From an uncultured Porphyromonadaceae bacterium (GTDB taxonomy: Bacteria > Bacteroidota > Bacteroidia > Bacteroidales > Muribaculaceae), in the NCBI GenBank assembly GCA_900541555.1, contig UQKE01000007.1, forward strand, positions 3,774 through 67,773: a stretch of 64,000 nt of DNA, given 5' to 3'. Positions 34,909 through 43,762 of the stretch are shown one piece after another. Numbering within the stretch: position 1 is the first letter of the stretch; every line of letters starts with the position of its first letter. The translations under genes and the position numbers were made by a program. Under the pieces are notes generated by a model. The model saw only the letters and a list, made by a program, of their open reading frames with translations, did no database searches and was not told the origin of the DNA.

Positions 34909-36090
34909 ATGAACAAGAACATACAAGAACTTGCAAACCAATACCGCGACGAGCTGATGTCGAACGTCTTGCCTTTTTGGCTCAACAAATCGCAAGACAA
35001 AGAGTTTGGCGGCTACTTCACATGCCTCGACCGCTATGGCAATGTTTACGACACCGACAAGTTCATTTGGCTTCAAGGAAGGCAAGTTTGGCTTTTCTCC
35101 ATGCTCTACAACAAGGTGGAGAAAAAGAAAGAATGGCTGGATTGCGCCATTCAAGGCGGAGAATTCCTAAAAAAATACGGACATGACGGCAATTTCAACT
35201 GGTACTTCTCGCTGACGCGAGACGGACGGCCGCTAATCGACCCATACAACATCTTTTCATACACCTTTGCCACCATTGCGTTCGGCCAACTCAGCCTTGC
35301 CACCGGCAACGACGAATACGCCGAAATAGCGAAACGCACCTTCGACATTGTCTTGTCGAAAGTCGACAATCCAAAGGGAAAATGGAGCAAAGAACACCCG
35401 GGCACCCGCGACCTCAAAAACTTTGCCTTGCCAATGATTCTTTGCAATCTTGCGCTCGAAATCGAGCACTTGATAGAACCCGACTATTTGAACAAGACCA
35501 TTGAAACATGCCTCCACGAAGTGCTCGACGTGTTCTATCGTCCCGAACTGGGACTCATCGTGGAAAATGTCACCACCGACAACCAGCTCTCCGACACCTT
35601 CGCCGGCCGCCACATGAATCCCGGACACGCCATCGAAGCCATGTGGTTCTGCATGGATCTCGGCGTCAGGCTCGGAAGAAAAGACATTATCGACAAAGCT
35701 GTCGACATCACGCTGAAAATGCTCGAATATGGCTGGGATAAAGAATATGATGGAATTTTCTATTTCATGGACCGACTCGGCCGGCCGCCATTGGAACTCG
35801 AATGGGACCAAAAGCTGTGGTGGGTGCATATAGAAACGCTCATTTCCCTGATTAAAGGCTACCGGCTAACCGGCAGAAAAGATTGTTTCGATTGGTTTGA
35901 AAAAGTGCACGACTATGTGTGGACACACTTTAAAGATGCCGAAGCCGACGAATGGTTTGGATACTTGAATCGTCGTGGCGAAGTTTTAATCCCCTTGAAA
36001 GGCGGGAAATGGAAAGGTTGCTTCCACGTGCCTCGCGGACTGTATCAATGCTGGCAAACGCTCCAAGCAATAGCCGACAGCAACCGATAA
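34909..36090 (+). CDS. N-acylglucosamine 2-epimerase (AGE) family protein
   Basis: 393 aa alpha/alpha-barrel enzyme. ELMSNVLPFWLNKSQDKEFGGYFTCLDRYG at the N-terminus, NPGHAIEAMWF in the middle, LWWVHIETLISLIKGY and the C-terminal GGKWKGCFHVPRGLYQC are AGE signatures, and the last is closer to the renin-binding protein/GlcNAc 2-epimerase branch than to cellobiose epimerases. The likely reaction is 2-epimerisation of GlcNAc/ManNAc or a related hexose in the cytoplasm. It lies 11 nt after the transporter. No sialidase or neuraminate lyase gene accompanies it, so a sialic acid pathway is not supported here. Confidence 0.88.
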   Translation: MNKNIQELANQYRDELMSNVLPFWLNKSQDKEFGGYFTCLDRYGNVYDTDKFIWLQGRQVWLFSMLYNKVEKKKEWLDCAIQGGEFLKKYGHDGNFNWYFSLTRDGRPLIDPYNIFSYTFATIAFGQLSLATGNDEYAEIAKRTFDIVLSKVDNPKGKWSKEHPGTRDLKNFALPMILCNLALEIEHLIEPDYLNKTIETCLHEVLDVFYRPELGLIVENVTTDNQLSDTFAGRHMNPGHAIEAMWFCMDLGVRLGRKDIIDKAVDITLKMLEYGWDKEYDGIFYFMDRLGRPPLELEWDQKLWWVHIETLISLIKGYRLTGRKDCFDWFEKVHDYVWTHFKDAEADEWFGYLNRRGEVLIPLKGGKWKGCFHVPRGLYQCWQTLQAIADSNR

Positions 36091-36106
36091 TTTCCCCTTC
36101 ACGAAC

Positions 36107-36143
36107 AAAAAAAAAGACACGCTGCGATTGCGTGTCTTTTTTT
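36107..36143. terminator. Bidirectional terminator after the epimerase gene
   Basis: An A-run, GACACGC (36116-36122), a 7-nt loop, GCGTGTC (36130-36136) and a T-run. A textbook intrinsic terminator reading well in both directions, placed 17 nt past the epimerase stop. Confidence 0.92.
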
Positions 36144-36156
36144 ATTTAAAAATTTT

Positions 36157-36181
36157 CGGGGAGTGCTACCGACACTCCCCG
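36157..36181. terminator. Second terminator, convergent pair
   Basis: CGGGGAGTG pairs with CACTCCCCG over a 7-nt loop, followed by TTTT on the plus strand and by a mixed A/T run on the minus. It probably serves the converging aldo/keto reductase transcript as well as backing up the first terminator. The rest of the gap (36182-36475) is AT-rich, with no frame or hairpin I can support. Confidence 0.75.
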
Positions 36182-36475
36182 TTTTATCCCATTCCACTAT
36201 TACAGTTATACAAAAGAAATATTCTTGTTTATATTAACGAATCCGACATTATTAGCTACACTACATTAGAAGCCTTACATTTTTCAACAGCAAAAGTAAC
36301 CAATAACATTTCCGCCGGACACTTTTTTTACATGTTCTACAACACTTTTTTACATGTTTAAAAACATAGTTGCACACCACAACGCCGCACACGCCTCCAA
36401 TCCGCAATGTAACAAACAAATAGCCATCCTGAATCTTTCAAGGCGACTCCGGAGAATCAAACAAGCGGCAAATCC

Positions 36476-37882
36476 TTACAATGTGTTTTGCTTCAATTTT
36501 TCGACATACCGGTCGATTCGATGCAACTCTGCGGGAATGTCAATGCCCTGCGGGCAATGCGGACTACACTGGTTGCAACCTATGCAATGCGAAGCCTGCC
36601 GCAATTTCGGGACGCTTCGATCGTAACCGACAAGAAACGCCCGCCGCGCTTTCCGGTAATTTTCATCTTGCGAATTTACCGGCACATTTCCTTCATTAAG
36701 ACATTTGTTGTAATGCAGCAGAATAGCCGGAATATCGATTCCATAAGGACATGGCATACAATATTTGCAATCGTTGCACGGCACGGTGTCAAACTGCATC
36801 ATCCGGTCGGCCACCCTTTGAAGAAAAGCAAACTCTTCTTCGCTCAGGGCTTTCAACGGGCAATATGTACGCAAATTGTCTTCCAAGTGCTCCATGCGTG
36901 TCATTCCGCTCAACACAGTCAGCACTCCCGGGAAACTGCCGGCAAAGCGGAACGCCCATGAAGCCACGCTCGCTTCCGGATTTCGCTGCTTGAACATCGT
37001 CACAACATCGTTGGGCACATTCGACAAGCGCCCGCCCAGCAACGGTTCCATGATCACCGCCGGAATGCCCCTCTTTTCCAATTCGTTGTAAAGATATTCC
37101 GCGTTCGTATTGCGCTCGTTGATTTGTTTGGCATAACGCCAATCCAAATAGTTCAATTGTATCTGCACAAAATCCCATTTATACCGATCATGCTCCGACA
37201 GCAAGCGGTCGAACACCTCAATGTCGCCATGGTAGGAAAATCCGAGGTTGCGGATACGGCCTGCCGCACGTTCTTCCAACAAGAAATCGAGCATCCCATT
37301 GTCCACATAACGGCTTTCGTACTCTGCCATACCGCCTTCTTCGCCGCCCATACCGACTCCGTGAAGAAGATAATAGTCGATGTAGTCGGTCTGCAATTCT
37401 TTCATGGAATTGCGATACATTTCGATGGATGCCTCTCGCGACCACGTGTCCGGCGAAAAATTCGACAATTTCGTAGCTATATAATAACTTTCTCTCGGAT
37501 ACCGCGACAACGCTATGCCTGTCGACCGCTCCGACTCACCTTGGCAATAAGCGGGCGACGTGTCGAAGTAGTTCACCCCATGGTCGATTGCGAAATCGAC
37601 CATTTCATTCACCGTTTCTTGATCGATGCCTGCATTTGCTTCTCCTTGTCCGCCCGACGGCAAACGCATCATTCCGAAACCCAGCAACGAAACTTTGTCG
37701 CCCGTGGACGGATTCGTCCGATAAGTCATCTTTCCGGAAGGAACCGTCGCGTCCGACGCGTTGCCGCCATCCTTGCATGCCGCAAAACCCGCGGCCGCAA
37801 TTCCGGCAAGACCGGACACCTTGAAAAACTCGCGCCGCGAAATCGCTTTATTTTTATCACCATTATTTCCCATGCCACACAT
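36476..37882 (-). CDS. Tat-exported aldo/keto reductase lipoprotein with two 4Fe-4S motifs
   Basis: 468 aa. SRREFFKVSGLAGIAAAGFAAC combines a twin-arginine motif with a lipobox-like AAGFAAC, so a folded, membrane-anchored periplasmic enzyme is likely. The aldo/keto reductase barrel spans about residues 50-360 (VNYFDTSPAYCQGESE, DYIDYYLLHG). The C-terminus has two ferredoxin-like clusters, CNDCKYCMPCPYGIDIP and CIGCNQCSPHCPQGIDIP. Translation may start at the ATG at 37873 instead. The gene is 3 nt after a membrane polyferredoxin gene, so electrons probably come through that protein. Physiological substrate is unknown. Confidence 0.88.
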   Translation of the reverse strand: MCGMGNNGDKNKAISRREFFKVSGLAGIAAAGFAACKDGGNASDATVPSGKMTYRTNPSTGDKVSLLGFGMMRLPSGGQGEANAGIDQETVNEMVDFAIDHGVNYFDTSPAYCQGESERSTGIALSRYPRESYYIATKLSNFSPDTWSREASIEMYRNSMKELQTDYIDYYLLHGVGMGGEEGGMAEYESRYVDNGMLDFLLEERAAGRIRNLGFSYHGDIEVFDRLLSEHDRYKWDFVQIQLNYLDWRYAKQINERNTNAEYLYNELEKRGIPAVIMEPLLGGRLSNVPNDVVTMFKQRNPEASVASWAFRFAGSFPGVLTVLSGMTRMEHLEDNLRTYCPLKALSEEEFAFLQRVADRMMQFDTVPCNDCKYCMPCPYGIDIPAILLHYNKCLNEGNVPVNSQDENYRKARRAFLVGYDRSVPKLRQASHCIGCNQCSPHCPQGIDIPAELHRIDRYVEKLKQNTL

Positions 37883-37885
37883 TTT

Positions 37886-39367
37886 TTACAATTCTCTATG
37901 CATTTGGATTCCCTCCACATAAATCGCGCTGAACGGCCGCGAGGGGCAACTGTACTCGCAAGCCCCACAACCGATACAACGCTCGACATTGATTGCCGGA
38001 ATCTTTAAAGAATTCGGATCGGATGCCACAGATGGCATCATTGTTATCGCGCCCGTCGGACAATGCCGCGCACAGTTTCCACACGACACGCCATCTGTCA
38101 AAGGCACGCAATTTTTTCTAATCCACACAGCATGCCCGATTTGCATTGACGATTTGTCGGCCACCGTAATCGGACGAATTGCTCCCGACGGACAAACTTC
38201 CGAACATTTCACACACTCAGGGCGGCAGTAGCCGCGCTCATAGCTCATTTCCGGCTGCATAAGCTTCAAAGGATCGGCAGAAGGGCGAAGCACGACGTTC
38301 GGGCAAACCGACACACAAAGTTGGCAAGCAGTGCAATGTTGGGCAAAATGCCGTGCGCTCCACGCCCCGGGCGGCACGATGGCCGTCTTGCGTCGAGCCG
38401 CTTTTTTGTCCTCAATCACAGCCAACCCGCCGTCGACTTTCTTTCCTTGCGCATTCAACACTGCCGTTGTTGCCACCATCACCGTAGCTGTCAGGAAGTT
38501 TCGCCGATTGGCATCCACTCCGGCAACCGCCTTCGGGTGTTTCTCGACATTTGCAACATGCCGATAGCCGATTGCTCCCGTGCTGCATTTTTCTATGCAG
38601 TCCATACACGAGACACATCGGCTGTAATCTATGCTATGATTTGCGACATCAATGCACGACGCTTTGCAATTACGCGCACACAATTTGCAATTCACGCATT
38701 TTTCCGTATCAATCACCGGCTTCAACCACGACCAGTGGGCCACGAATCCCAACACTGTCCCGACGGGACAAACCGTATTGCAATAAGTCCTTCCGTTCCG
38801 CCACGCCAACACGCCTATTACAATAAGCGTGGCCAAAGCAACCACAAACGTAGGAATGCTCTTTATCCACACTTCCGTTTCGTAGAAAGCATAACTGTCT
38901 GCCCGTTCTGCCATATAAGCCAAAAAATTATTGCCCCATTGGTATATCGGAGCGAAAAGATTTCCGGCAATGCGTCCGTAAGAACTATACGGGGCGAGCA
39001 ACGCCACAAATGACCCGACGCCTGCCACCAACGCAATCACGAACAATGCCAAAACGCCATAGCGCAGCCACGCCTTTGCCGGAGAATAAGAATAACGATT
39101 TTTCTTCCGTTTCTTTCCAAACCATGCTATTACGTCTTGCAGCACGCCCAACGGACATACAACAGAGCAATATATCCGTCCAAACACAAGCGTAAGCGCC
39201 ACAAGCGCCAGCACTATTCCCAAATTCAATGCCAACAACGCCGGCAAAAATTGAATCCTTGCCGTCCACCCCAGCCATGCATGCACTGTCCCCGTAAAAT
39301 CGAGAAACAACAACGTCACAGCGAGGAAAAACAATACAGCAAGCGTCAACCTGATTTTGCGCAACAT
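37886..39367 (-). CDS. Membrane polyferredoxin, NapH-like half fused to NapG-like half
   Basis: 493 aa. The N-terminal half has about five membrane segments and two YC..VCP motifs (RIYCSVVCPLGVLQD and RTYCNTVCPVGTVLG) as in NapH/NosR/CcoG-type proteins, then cytoplasm-side 4Fe-4S clusters (CVNCKLCARNCKASC, CVSCMDCIEKCSTGA). At residue 288 an RRNFLTATVMVATTAVL segment looks like a Tat signal, followed by further clusters (CTACQLCVSVCP, CVKCSEVCP, CGNCARHCP, CIGCGACEYSCP) resembling NapG. It probably passes electrons from a membrane donor to the exported reductase downstream. The donor is not identified. Confidence 0.85.
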   Translation of the reverse strand: MLRKIRLTLAVLFFLAVTLLFLDFTGTVHAWLGWTARIQFLPALLALNLGIVLALVALTLVFGRIYCSVVCPLGVLQDVIAWFGKKRKKNRYSYSPAKAWLRYGVLALFVIALVAGVGSFVALLAPYSSYGRIAGNLFAPIYQWGNNFLAYMAERADSYAFYETEVWIKSIPTFVVALATLIVIGVLAWRNGRTYCNTVCPVGTVLGFVAHWSWLKPVIDTEKCVNCKLCARNCKASCIDVANHSIDYSRCVSCMDCIEKCSTGAIGYRHVANVEKHPKAVAGVDANRRNFLTATVMVATTAVLNAQGKKVDGGLAVIEDKKAARRKTAIVPPGAWSARHFAQHCTACQLCVSVCPNVVLRPSADPLKLMQPEMSYERGYCRPECVKCSEVCPSGAIRPITVADKSSMQIGHAVWIRKNCVPLTDGVSCGNCARHCPTGAITMMPSVASDPNSLKIPAINVERCIGCGACEYSCPSRPFSAIYVEGIQMHREL

Positions 39368-39404
39368 AAAAATTTTATCTTTTAAAGATTCAAAACTCTA
39401 TGCG

Positions 39405-39412
39405 CAAAGATA
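39405..39412 (-). promoter_or_regulatory. -7 box for the polyferredoxin/aldo-keto reductase operon
   Basis: TATCTTTG on the minus strand, 38 nt before the polyferredoxin ATG. The -33 region is not distinct. Confidence 0.5.
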
Positions 39413-39579
39413 AAATTTCCAGGACATTCCCAATGTAACTATTTTACTGTTTTTGCACCAAAAACATCAAACTTCGCATTCTATTAACGCGAATTAACAA
39501 CCAATCGTAAGGCATTCGCCGCGTTTTATTTCAAATCGCATAGCAACCACATCACGCAGGACACTTCCACAAGTTTTGC

Positions 39580-39587
39580 TACCTTTG
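39580..39587 (+). promoter_or_regulatory. -7 box for the small TPR gene
   Basis: TACCTTTG, 17 nt before ATG 39604, a perfect TAnnTTTG match implying a leader of about 13 nt. Confidence 0.55.
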
Positions 39588-39603
39588 CATAAAATATATA
39601 CGC

Positions 39604-39876
39604 ATGGCAGACATCCCACACATAAAAAGCCTTATCGACAACAACCGAACGGAAGAAGCGATACGGCTGCTCGACCGTCTCATAGCCGACGATGCCGGCA
39701 ACGACCAATTGTATTTTCTGCGGGGAAACGCCTACCGGAAACACAACAATTGGAAAAATGCGCTGACCGACTATTGCAAAGCCGCCGAACTCAACCCCGA
39801 CAGCCCGGCCGTCGCGGCATACAATGCCGCAATCGAAATATTAAACTTCCGAAATACAGACCTTCTCAACCCGTAG
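39604..39876 (+). CDS. Small TPR-repeat protein
   Basis: 90 aa with no signal peptide. It is built of about two tetratricopeptide repeats (NNRTEEAIRLLDRLIADDAGNDQLYFLRGNAYRKHNNWKNALTDYCKAAELNPDS). A cytoplasmic protein-protein adaptor is likely, but no partner is indicated. It has its own promoter and ends tail to tail with the next minus-strand gene with no gap between the stops. Confidence 0.75.
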   Translation: MADIPHIKSLIDNNRTEEAIRLLDRLIADDAGNDQLYFLRGNAYRKHNNWKNALTDYCKAAELNPDSPAVAAYNAAIEILNFRNTDLLNP

Positions 39877-40188
39877 TCATTCAAACGACAAGCGGAGCTG
39901 TCCGTATTTGTCGCACAAGCCCTCTGCCTCCAACGCATCTTTCGTGCGCAAAGAAAACACCGAGCGGCACAGCAGCAACGGAAGCCGCATCATCCACCCC
40001 CGAGTGCGATTGCGAATGCTCACGGAAGCCATTCCCGAGCAATGACTTGCTCGACGGCACAACGCTTGGAGAATATCGTCGACCTTTTCTGCCGAAACAC
40101 TGTTTAATTCCACTACCGGCTTGCCCTCCACCGACAACATGGCGCAAACATCGTCGTTCTTTTCCAACTTTCCTTTTTCTATTTTCAT
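39877..40188 (-). CDS. Hypothetical protein of about 103 aa
   Basis: From ATG 40188 (MKIEKGKLEKNDDVCAML). The frame continues upstream to 40236, but those residues cover the hairpin region and look non-coding. The composition is protein-like, with VEGKPVVELNSVSAEKVDDILQAL at the start and DALEAEGLCDKYGQLRLSF at the end. There is no signal peptide and I do not recognise a family. An overlapping frame of similar length in the same region has less protein-like composition. Confidence 0.55.
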   Translation of the reverse strand: MKIEKGKLEKNDDVCAMLSVEGKPVVELNSVSAEKVDDILQALCRRASHCSGMASVSIRNRTRGWMMRLPLLLCRSVFSLRTKDALEAEGLCDKYGQLRLSFE

Positions 40189-40225
40189 CGCATGCCATTC
40201 TTTTGTTCGACACAAAAGAACGACA

Positions 40226-40252
40226 TGCGTGGGCATGAAACACGCCCACGCA
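40226..40252. terminator. Strong hairpin downstream of typA
   Basis: TGCGTGGGC pairs perfectly with GCCCACGCA over a 9-nt loop, 26 nt past the typA stop. It lacks a good T-run on either strand, so termination may be partial and may let some transcript into the 103-aa gene. Confidence 0.5.
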
Positions 40253-40277
40253 TCAAAAACTACGCTAACGACAATTT

Positions 40278-42077
40278 CTAATTTTTATTGGCGCGTTTGC
40301 GTTCCGTCTCGTCCAAAATGATTTTACGGAGACGCAGATGGTTCGGAGTCACCTCCACATATTCATCAGCCTTGATGTATTCCAACGCTTCTTCAAGGCT
40401 GAACACCACCGGCGGTATGATACGCGCTTTGTCGTCGGCTCCGGAAGCCCGCATGTTAGTCAGCTTTTTCGACTTTGTCACATTCACGACAATATCGTTG
40501 TCCTTCGCGTTTTCGCCAACGACCTGCCCCGCATAAACTTCTTCTTGCGGAAAGATGAAGAAACGCCCCCGATCTTGCAGCTTGTCGATGGCATAAGCAT
40601 ATGCCGTGCCCGACTCCATGGCAATCAGAGAGCCGTTGGTGCGGCGCTCGATGTCGCCTTTCCATGGCTGATACTCCAAAAATTGATGCGACATGATGGC
40701 TTCTCCGGCAGAAACTGTCAGCACATTCGTGCGCAATCCGATGATGCCGCGCGACGGTATGTGGAATTCCATTTGCAAACGGTCGTTTTGCGTGTTCATC
40801 GACACGAGTTCGCCGCGTCGCCGCGACACCATATCAATTATCTTGCTGGAATATTCCTCCGGCACATTCACAGTCATCAATTCCACCGGCTCGCATTTCT
40901 GCCCGTCGATTTCCTTGATAATCACCTGCGGCTGTCCCACTTGAAGTTCGTATCCTTCGCGGCGCATGGTCTCAATCAACACCGACAAATGCAACACGCC
41001 ACGGCCAAAAACCGTCCATTTGTCCTCGTGCGGCTCTTTCCGCACACGTAATGCCAAGTTTTTATCCAATTCGCGTTCAAGACGATCCCCGATATGGCGG
41101 GAAGTCACATATTTTCCGTCCTTTCCAAAAAATGGAGAGTCGTTGATAGTAAACACCATCGACATCGTCGGCTCGTCGATGGCAATACGCGGCAACGGTT
41201 CCGGATGCTCCACGTCTGTCACCGTGTCGCCGATTTCAAACCCGTCGATTCCGACCAATGCGCAAATATCGCCCGACCCGACGCTTTGCACTTTTTTCCG
41301 GCCCATCCCTTCAAAAGTGTGCAGTTCCTTGATGCGTTGGCGCGCCACCGTGCCGTCCTTTTTGCAGACGCCCACTTCCATGCCCTCGCGAAGTTCGCCG
41401 CGATGCACACGGCCGATAGCAATCCGTCCCACGTACGACGAATAATCCAACGACGTAATCAGCATTTGAGGCGTTCCTTCATACACTTGCGGCGCAGGTA
41501 TGTATTTGATAATGGCATCCAGCAGTGGAACGATATTGTCGGTAGGCTTCCGCCAATCTTCGCTCATCCAGCCCTGCTTTGCAGAACCATATATTGTGGG
41601 AAAATCCAATTGTTCTTCCGTAGCGTCCAGATTAAACATCAAGTCGAACACCATTTCGTTCACTTCGTCCGGACGACAATTCGGCTTGTCCACCTTGTTT
41701 ATCACAACTATCGGCTTCAATCCTATTTGAATGGCCTTTTGCAGCACAAAGCGAGTCTGCGGCATCGGACCCTCGAAAGCATCCACCAAAAGCAGGCATC
41801 CATCGGCCATGTTGAGCACGCGCTCCACTTCGCCGCCAAAATCGGAGTGTCCCGGAGTGTCGATGATATTTATTTTGCAACCATTGTAGTTTATTGATAC
41901 GTTCTTCGACAAGATTGTGATGCCTCTTTCGCGTTCCAAATCGTTATTGTCGAGCATCAATTCGCCGGTATTCTGATTATCCCGAAACAAATGTCCGGCA
42001 AGAAGCATTTTGTCCACCAAAGTCGTTTTGCCATGGTCCACATGGGCAATTATGGCAATATTCCTAATATTCTGCAT
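40278..42077 (-). CDS. typA: Ribosome-associated GTPase TypA/BipA
   Basis: 599 aa translational GTPase. P-loop [15 protein letters not shown], switch [16 protein letters not shown], specificity loop [13 protein letters not shown], then EF-G-like domains and the family-specific C-terminal domain ([28 protein letters not shown]). It acts on the ribosome, with roles in stress adaptation and 50S assembly in other bacteria. A TAAATTTG -7 box at 42101-42108 gives a short leader. Monocistronic or leaky into the 103-aa gene. Confidence 0.96.
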   Translation of the reverse strand: MQNIRNIAIIAHVDHGKTTLVDKMLLAGHLFRDNQNTGELMLDNNDLERERGITILSKNVSINYNGCKINIIDTPGHSDFGGEVERVLNMADGCLLLVDAFEGPMPQTRFVLQKAIQIGLKPIVVINKVDKPNCRPDEVNEMVFDLMFNLDATEEQLDFPTIYGSAKQGWMSEDWRKPTDNIVPLLDAIIKYIPAPQVYEGTPQMLITSLDYSSYVGRIAIGRVHRGELREGMEVGVCKKDGTVARQRIKELHTFEGMGRKKVQSVGSGDICALVGIDGFEIGDTVTDVEHPEPLPRIAIDEPTMSMVFTINDSPFFGKDGKYVTSRHIGDRLERELDKNLALRVRKEPHEDKWTVFGRGVLHLSVLIETMRREGYELQVGQPQVIIKEIDGQKCEPVELMTVNVPEEYSSKIIDMVSRRRGELVSMNTQNDRLQMEFHIPSRGIIGLRTNVLTVSAGEAIMSHQFLEYQPWKGDIERRTNGSLIAMESGTAYAYAIDKLQDRGRFFIFPQEEVYAGQVVGENAKDNDIVVNVTKSKKLTNMRASGADDKARIIPPVVFSLEEALEYIKADEYVEVTPNHLRLRKIILDETERKRANKN

Positions 42078-42100
42078 AAATTATACCTATTTTCAGCCTG

Positions 42101-42108
42101 CAAATTTA
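42101..42108 (-). promoter_or_regulatory. -7 box for typA
   Basis: TAAATTTG on the minus strand, 24 nt before the typA ATG. Confidence 0.5.
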
Positions 42109-42225
42109 CGATTTTTTCACAATATACATCCACAAAAACTTCTTTTCCCCCATTTTGCCAACTGCACCCGCAAATTAAGCGAATGCAAATCGAGCAAACT
42201 TCATGGCTTTCCGCTCGGCTTGCAC

Positions 42226-42310
42226 TATATTTGAATAATATAGGCGGCGCCTCGATAAAAGAAAAATGAATGAATTCTTTTTCTTCTGCGCTCGGCTTGC
42301 ATTATATTTG
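42226..42310 (+). repeat. Cluster D: promoter-hairpin repeat upstream of the Minpp-type gene
   Basis: The plus-strand counterpart of clusters A-C. Two -7 boxes TATATTTG at 42226-42233 and 42303-42310 (77 bp apart) are each preceded by GCTCGGCTTGCA(C/T). After the first box comes ATAATATAGGCGGCGCCTCG, almost identical to the block in cluster C read on the minus strand. The hairpin is AAGAAAAA (42259-42266) against TTTTTCTT (42278-42285), with a GAATTC-containing loop, unrelated in sequence to the other clusters. The second box is 29 nt before the ATG. Confidence 0.75.
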
Positions 42311-42338
42311 CCCAACCAATTCTTCTAAAACCAACAAC

Positions 42339-43574
42339 ATGAAACGATCCCTATTTCTTGTCACATTGCTTCTCTCTATCGTCCTGCCGGCATTCGCAGA
42401 CGACTTCTCCTACCAAGACGGCCGAGCAAGCCTTTCTCCCTACCCGACCGACAGGGTAGCCAGAGAATTTCCGGATTCGCTGACGCCGATATTTGTCAAC
42501 CACGTAGGCCGCCACGGCTCGCGATATCCCGCCGGATCGCTCCACACAATGATGATGAAACGCGCACTGGACAAAGCCAATTCGCTGAACACAATCACGC
42601 CGCTCGGCAAACAACTGCTCGAAGAAGTCGACGCCGTCATCGAAACGACCGCCGGAAGATGGGGCGCACTCGACTCTATCGGCGAATCGGAGCATCGCAA
42701 CATCGCAGAACGGCTGTTCCGCAGCTGCCCCGAGTTGCTCGACAGCGCGCGCGTCGTCGCCATTTCGTCCTATTCTCCCCGCAGCATCAAGAGCATGTAT
42801 GCATTCCTGCACCGTCTGACCGAACTGTCGAGCAACATCGACGCGACAGCCGCATCCGGTCGCCGTTTCAACCCGCTGATGCGCAATTTCGACGAAGACG
42901 AAGCCTATAAGTCATTTCGCACCGACACTGCCTATCTCGCCACTTACAACCGCTTCCTGTCGGGCAACATCACAATCGACCCGCTTTTGCGCGTCCTCGG
43001 CGAAAACTACCCACTCGACTACGACACCACCGCCGACCTCGCCTTGGCGGAATACTACGTGTCGGCCGGCATGAACGCCATGGGGCTGACGAGCGACGCA
43101 TCCCAATATTTCACCATAGAAGAATACCGCAATTTGTGGTCGATTTTCAACTTCCGGCAATATCTGCTCTATTCCGCATCCACGCTTTCATCCCGTCCGG
43201 CAGAAATTGCAGCGCCATTGCTGCAAGACATTGTCATGACCGCCGACAGCGTATTGACCGGAAAACTCCACATTGCTGCCAAGTTCCGTTTCGGCCACGC
43301 CGAAACACTCATGCCCTTGCTCGCATTGATGCAACTTCCCGGATGCCACTATCTGACAAACTATTTCGACACCGTTGCCGACGAATGGAAAGACTTCGCA
43401 TCGTTTCCAATGGCTGCCAACTTGCAACTCGTCTACTTCAAAGCGCCGTCGGGCAGCATCTTCGTGAGAGGCGACCTCAATGAAAGGCCCGTCAATTTAA
43501 TCCCCGGAAAACCCATTTATGTCGAATGGAACGATTTGCGCTCATACTGGTTGGGATTACTGCCTTTGGAGTAG
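42339..43574 (+). CDS. Histidine acid phosphatase of the Minpp (inositol polyphosphate phosphatase) type
   Basis: 411 aa with a signal peptide (MKRSLFLVTLLLSIVLPAFA). The catalytic RHGSRYP (Arg58-His59-Gly60) and a late HAE in FGHAETLMPL are the Minpp signature; HAE rather than HD separates it from ordinary phytases. It would dephosphorylate inositol hexakisphosphate or related phosphomonoesters in the periplasm or at the surface; gut Bacteroides homologues degrade phytate. I took ATG 42339 because the in-frame ATG at 42270 lies upstream of the second -7 box of cluster D. Confidence 0.88.
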   Translation: MKRSLFLVTLLLSIVLPAFADDFSYQDGRASLSPYPTDRVAREFPDSLTPIFVNHVGRHGSRYPAGSLHTMMMKRALDKANSLNTITPLGKQLLEEVDAVIETTAGRWGALDSIGESEHRNIAERLFRSCPELLDSARVVAISSYSPRSIKSMYAFLHRLTELSSNIDATAASGRRFNPLMRNFDEDEAYKSFRTDTAYLATYNRFLSGNITIDPLLRVLGENYPLDYDTTADLALAEYYVSAGMNAMGLTSDASQYFTIEEYRNLWSIFNFRQYLLYSASTLSSRPAEIAAPLLQDIVMTADSVLTGKLHIAAKFRFGHAETLMPLLALMQLPGCHYLTNYFDTVADEWKDFASFPMAANLQLVYFKAPSGSIFVRGDLNERPVNLIPGKPIYVEWNDLRSYWLGLLPLE

Positions 43575-43652
43575 CAAAATGCTTGTTTTTAGCCCCATTT
43601 TAAGCGCAAATGGTTAAATAATGCAAACAGGGCTCATTTTCTTTGCGAAATA

Positions 43653-43685
43653 TTTGCATCGAGCCAAAAACAGGATATATATTTG
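43653..43685 (+). promoter_or_regulatory. Promoter of the candidate small RNA
   Basis: TTTG at 43653-43656, a 21-bp spacer and TATATTTG at 43678-43685: a near-ideal Bacteroidota housekeeping promoter with no convincing gene directly behind it. Confidence 0.7.
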
Positions 43686-43688
43686 CAA

Positions 43689-43756
43689 CAAGTTTTTCAT
43701 GGTATTAGATTTTAAGGTAGAAAGGTTATTTGTTGAGAAACAAGTAACTTTTTTAT
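43689..43756 (+). ncRNA. Candidate small RNA of about 68 nt
   Basis: It starts a few nt after the TATATTTG box and ends at a strong intrinsic terminator: GTTATTTGTT (43725-43734), a GAGA tetraloop, AACAAGTAAC (43739-43748), then six T, A, five T. The body contains CATGGTATTAGATTTTAAGG. From memory, very similar stretches recur in Bacteroidales intergenic regions, which I cannot verify here. The ATG at 43699 opens a frame that runs through the terminator, so a leader peptide is less likely than an untranslated RNA. No target or partner is evident. Confidence 0.6.
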
Positions 43757-43762
43757 TTTTGC

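Noticed and set aside
33479..36090. nanT-nanE sialic acid operon
   Set aside because: The epimerase is AGE-like, but the transporter has sugar-porter signatures and no sialidase, sialate esterase of known type or neuraminate lyase is present.
42270..42338. Longer N-terminus for the Minpp-type phosphatase
   Set aside because: The segment contains the second -7 box of cluster D and precedes a normal signal peptide starting at 42339.
43729..43761. A second promoter, TTTG-21-TATTTTTG, downstream of the small RNA promoter
   Set aside because: The -7-like string is the T-run of the small RNA terminator and the TTTG lies in its stem, so the match is best explained by the terminator.
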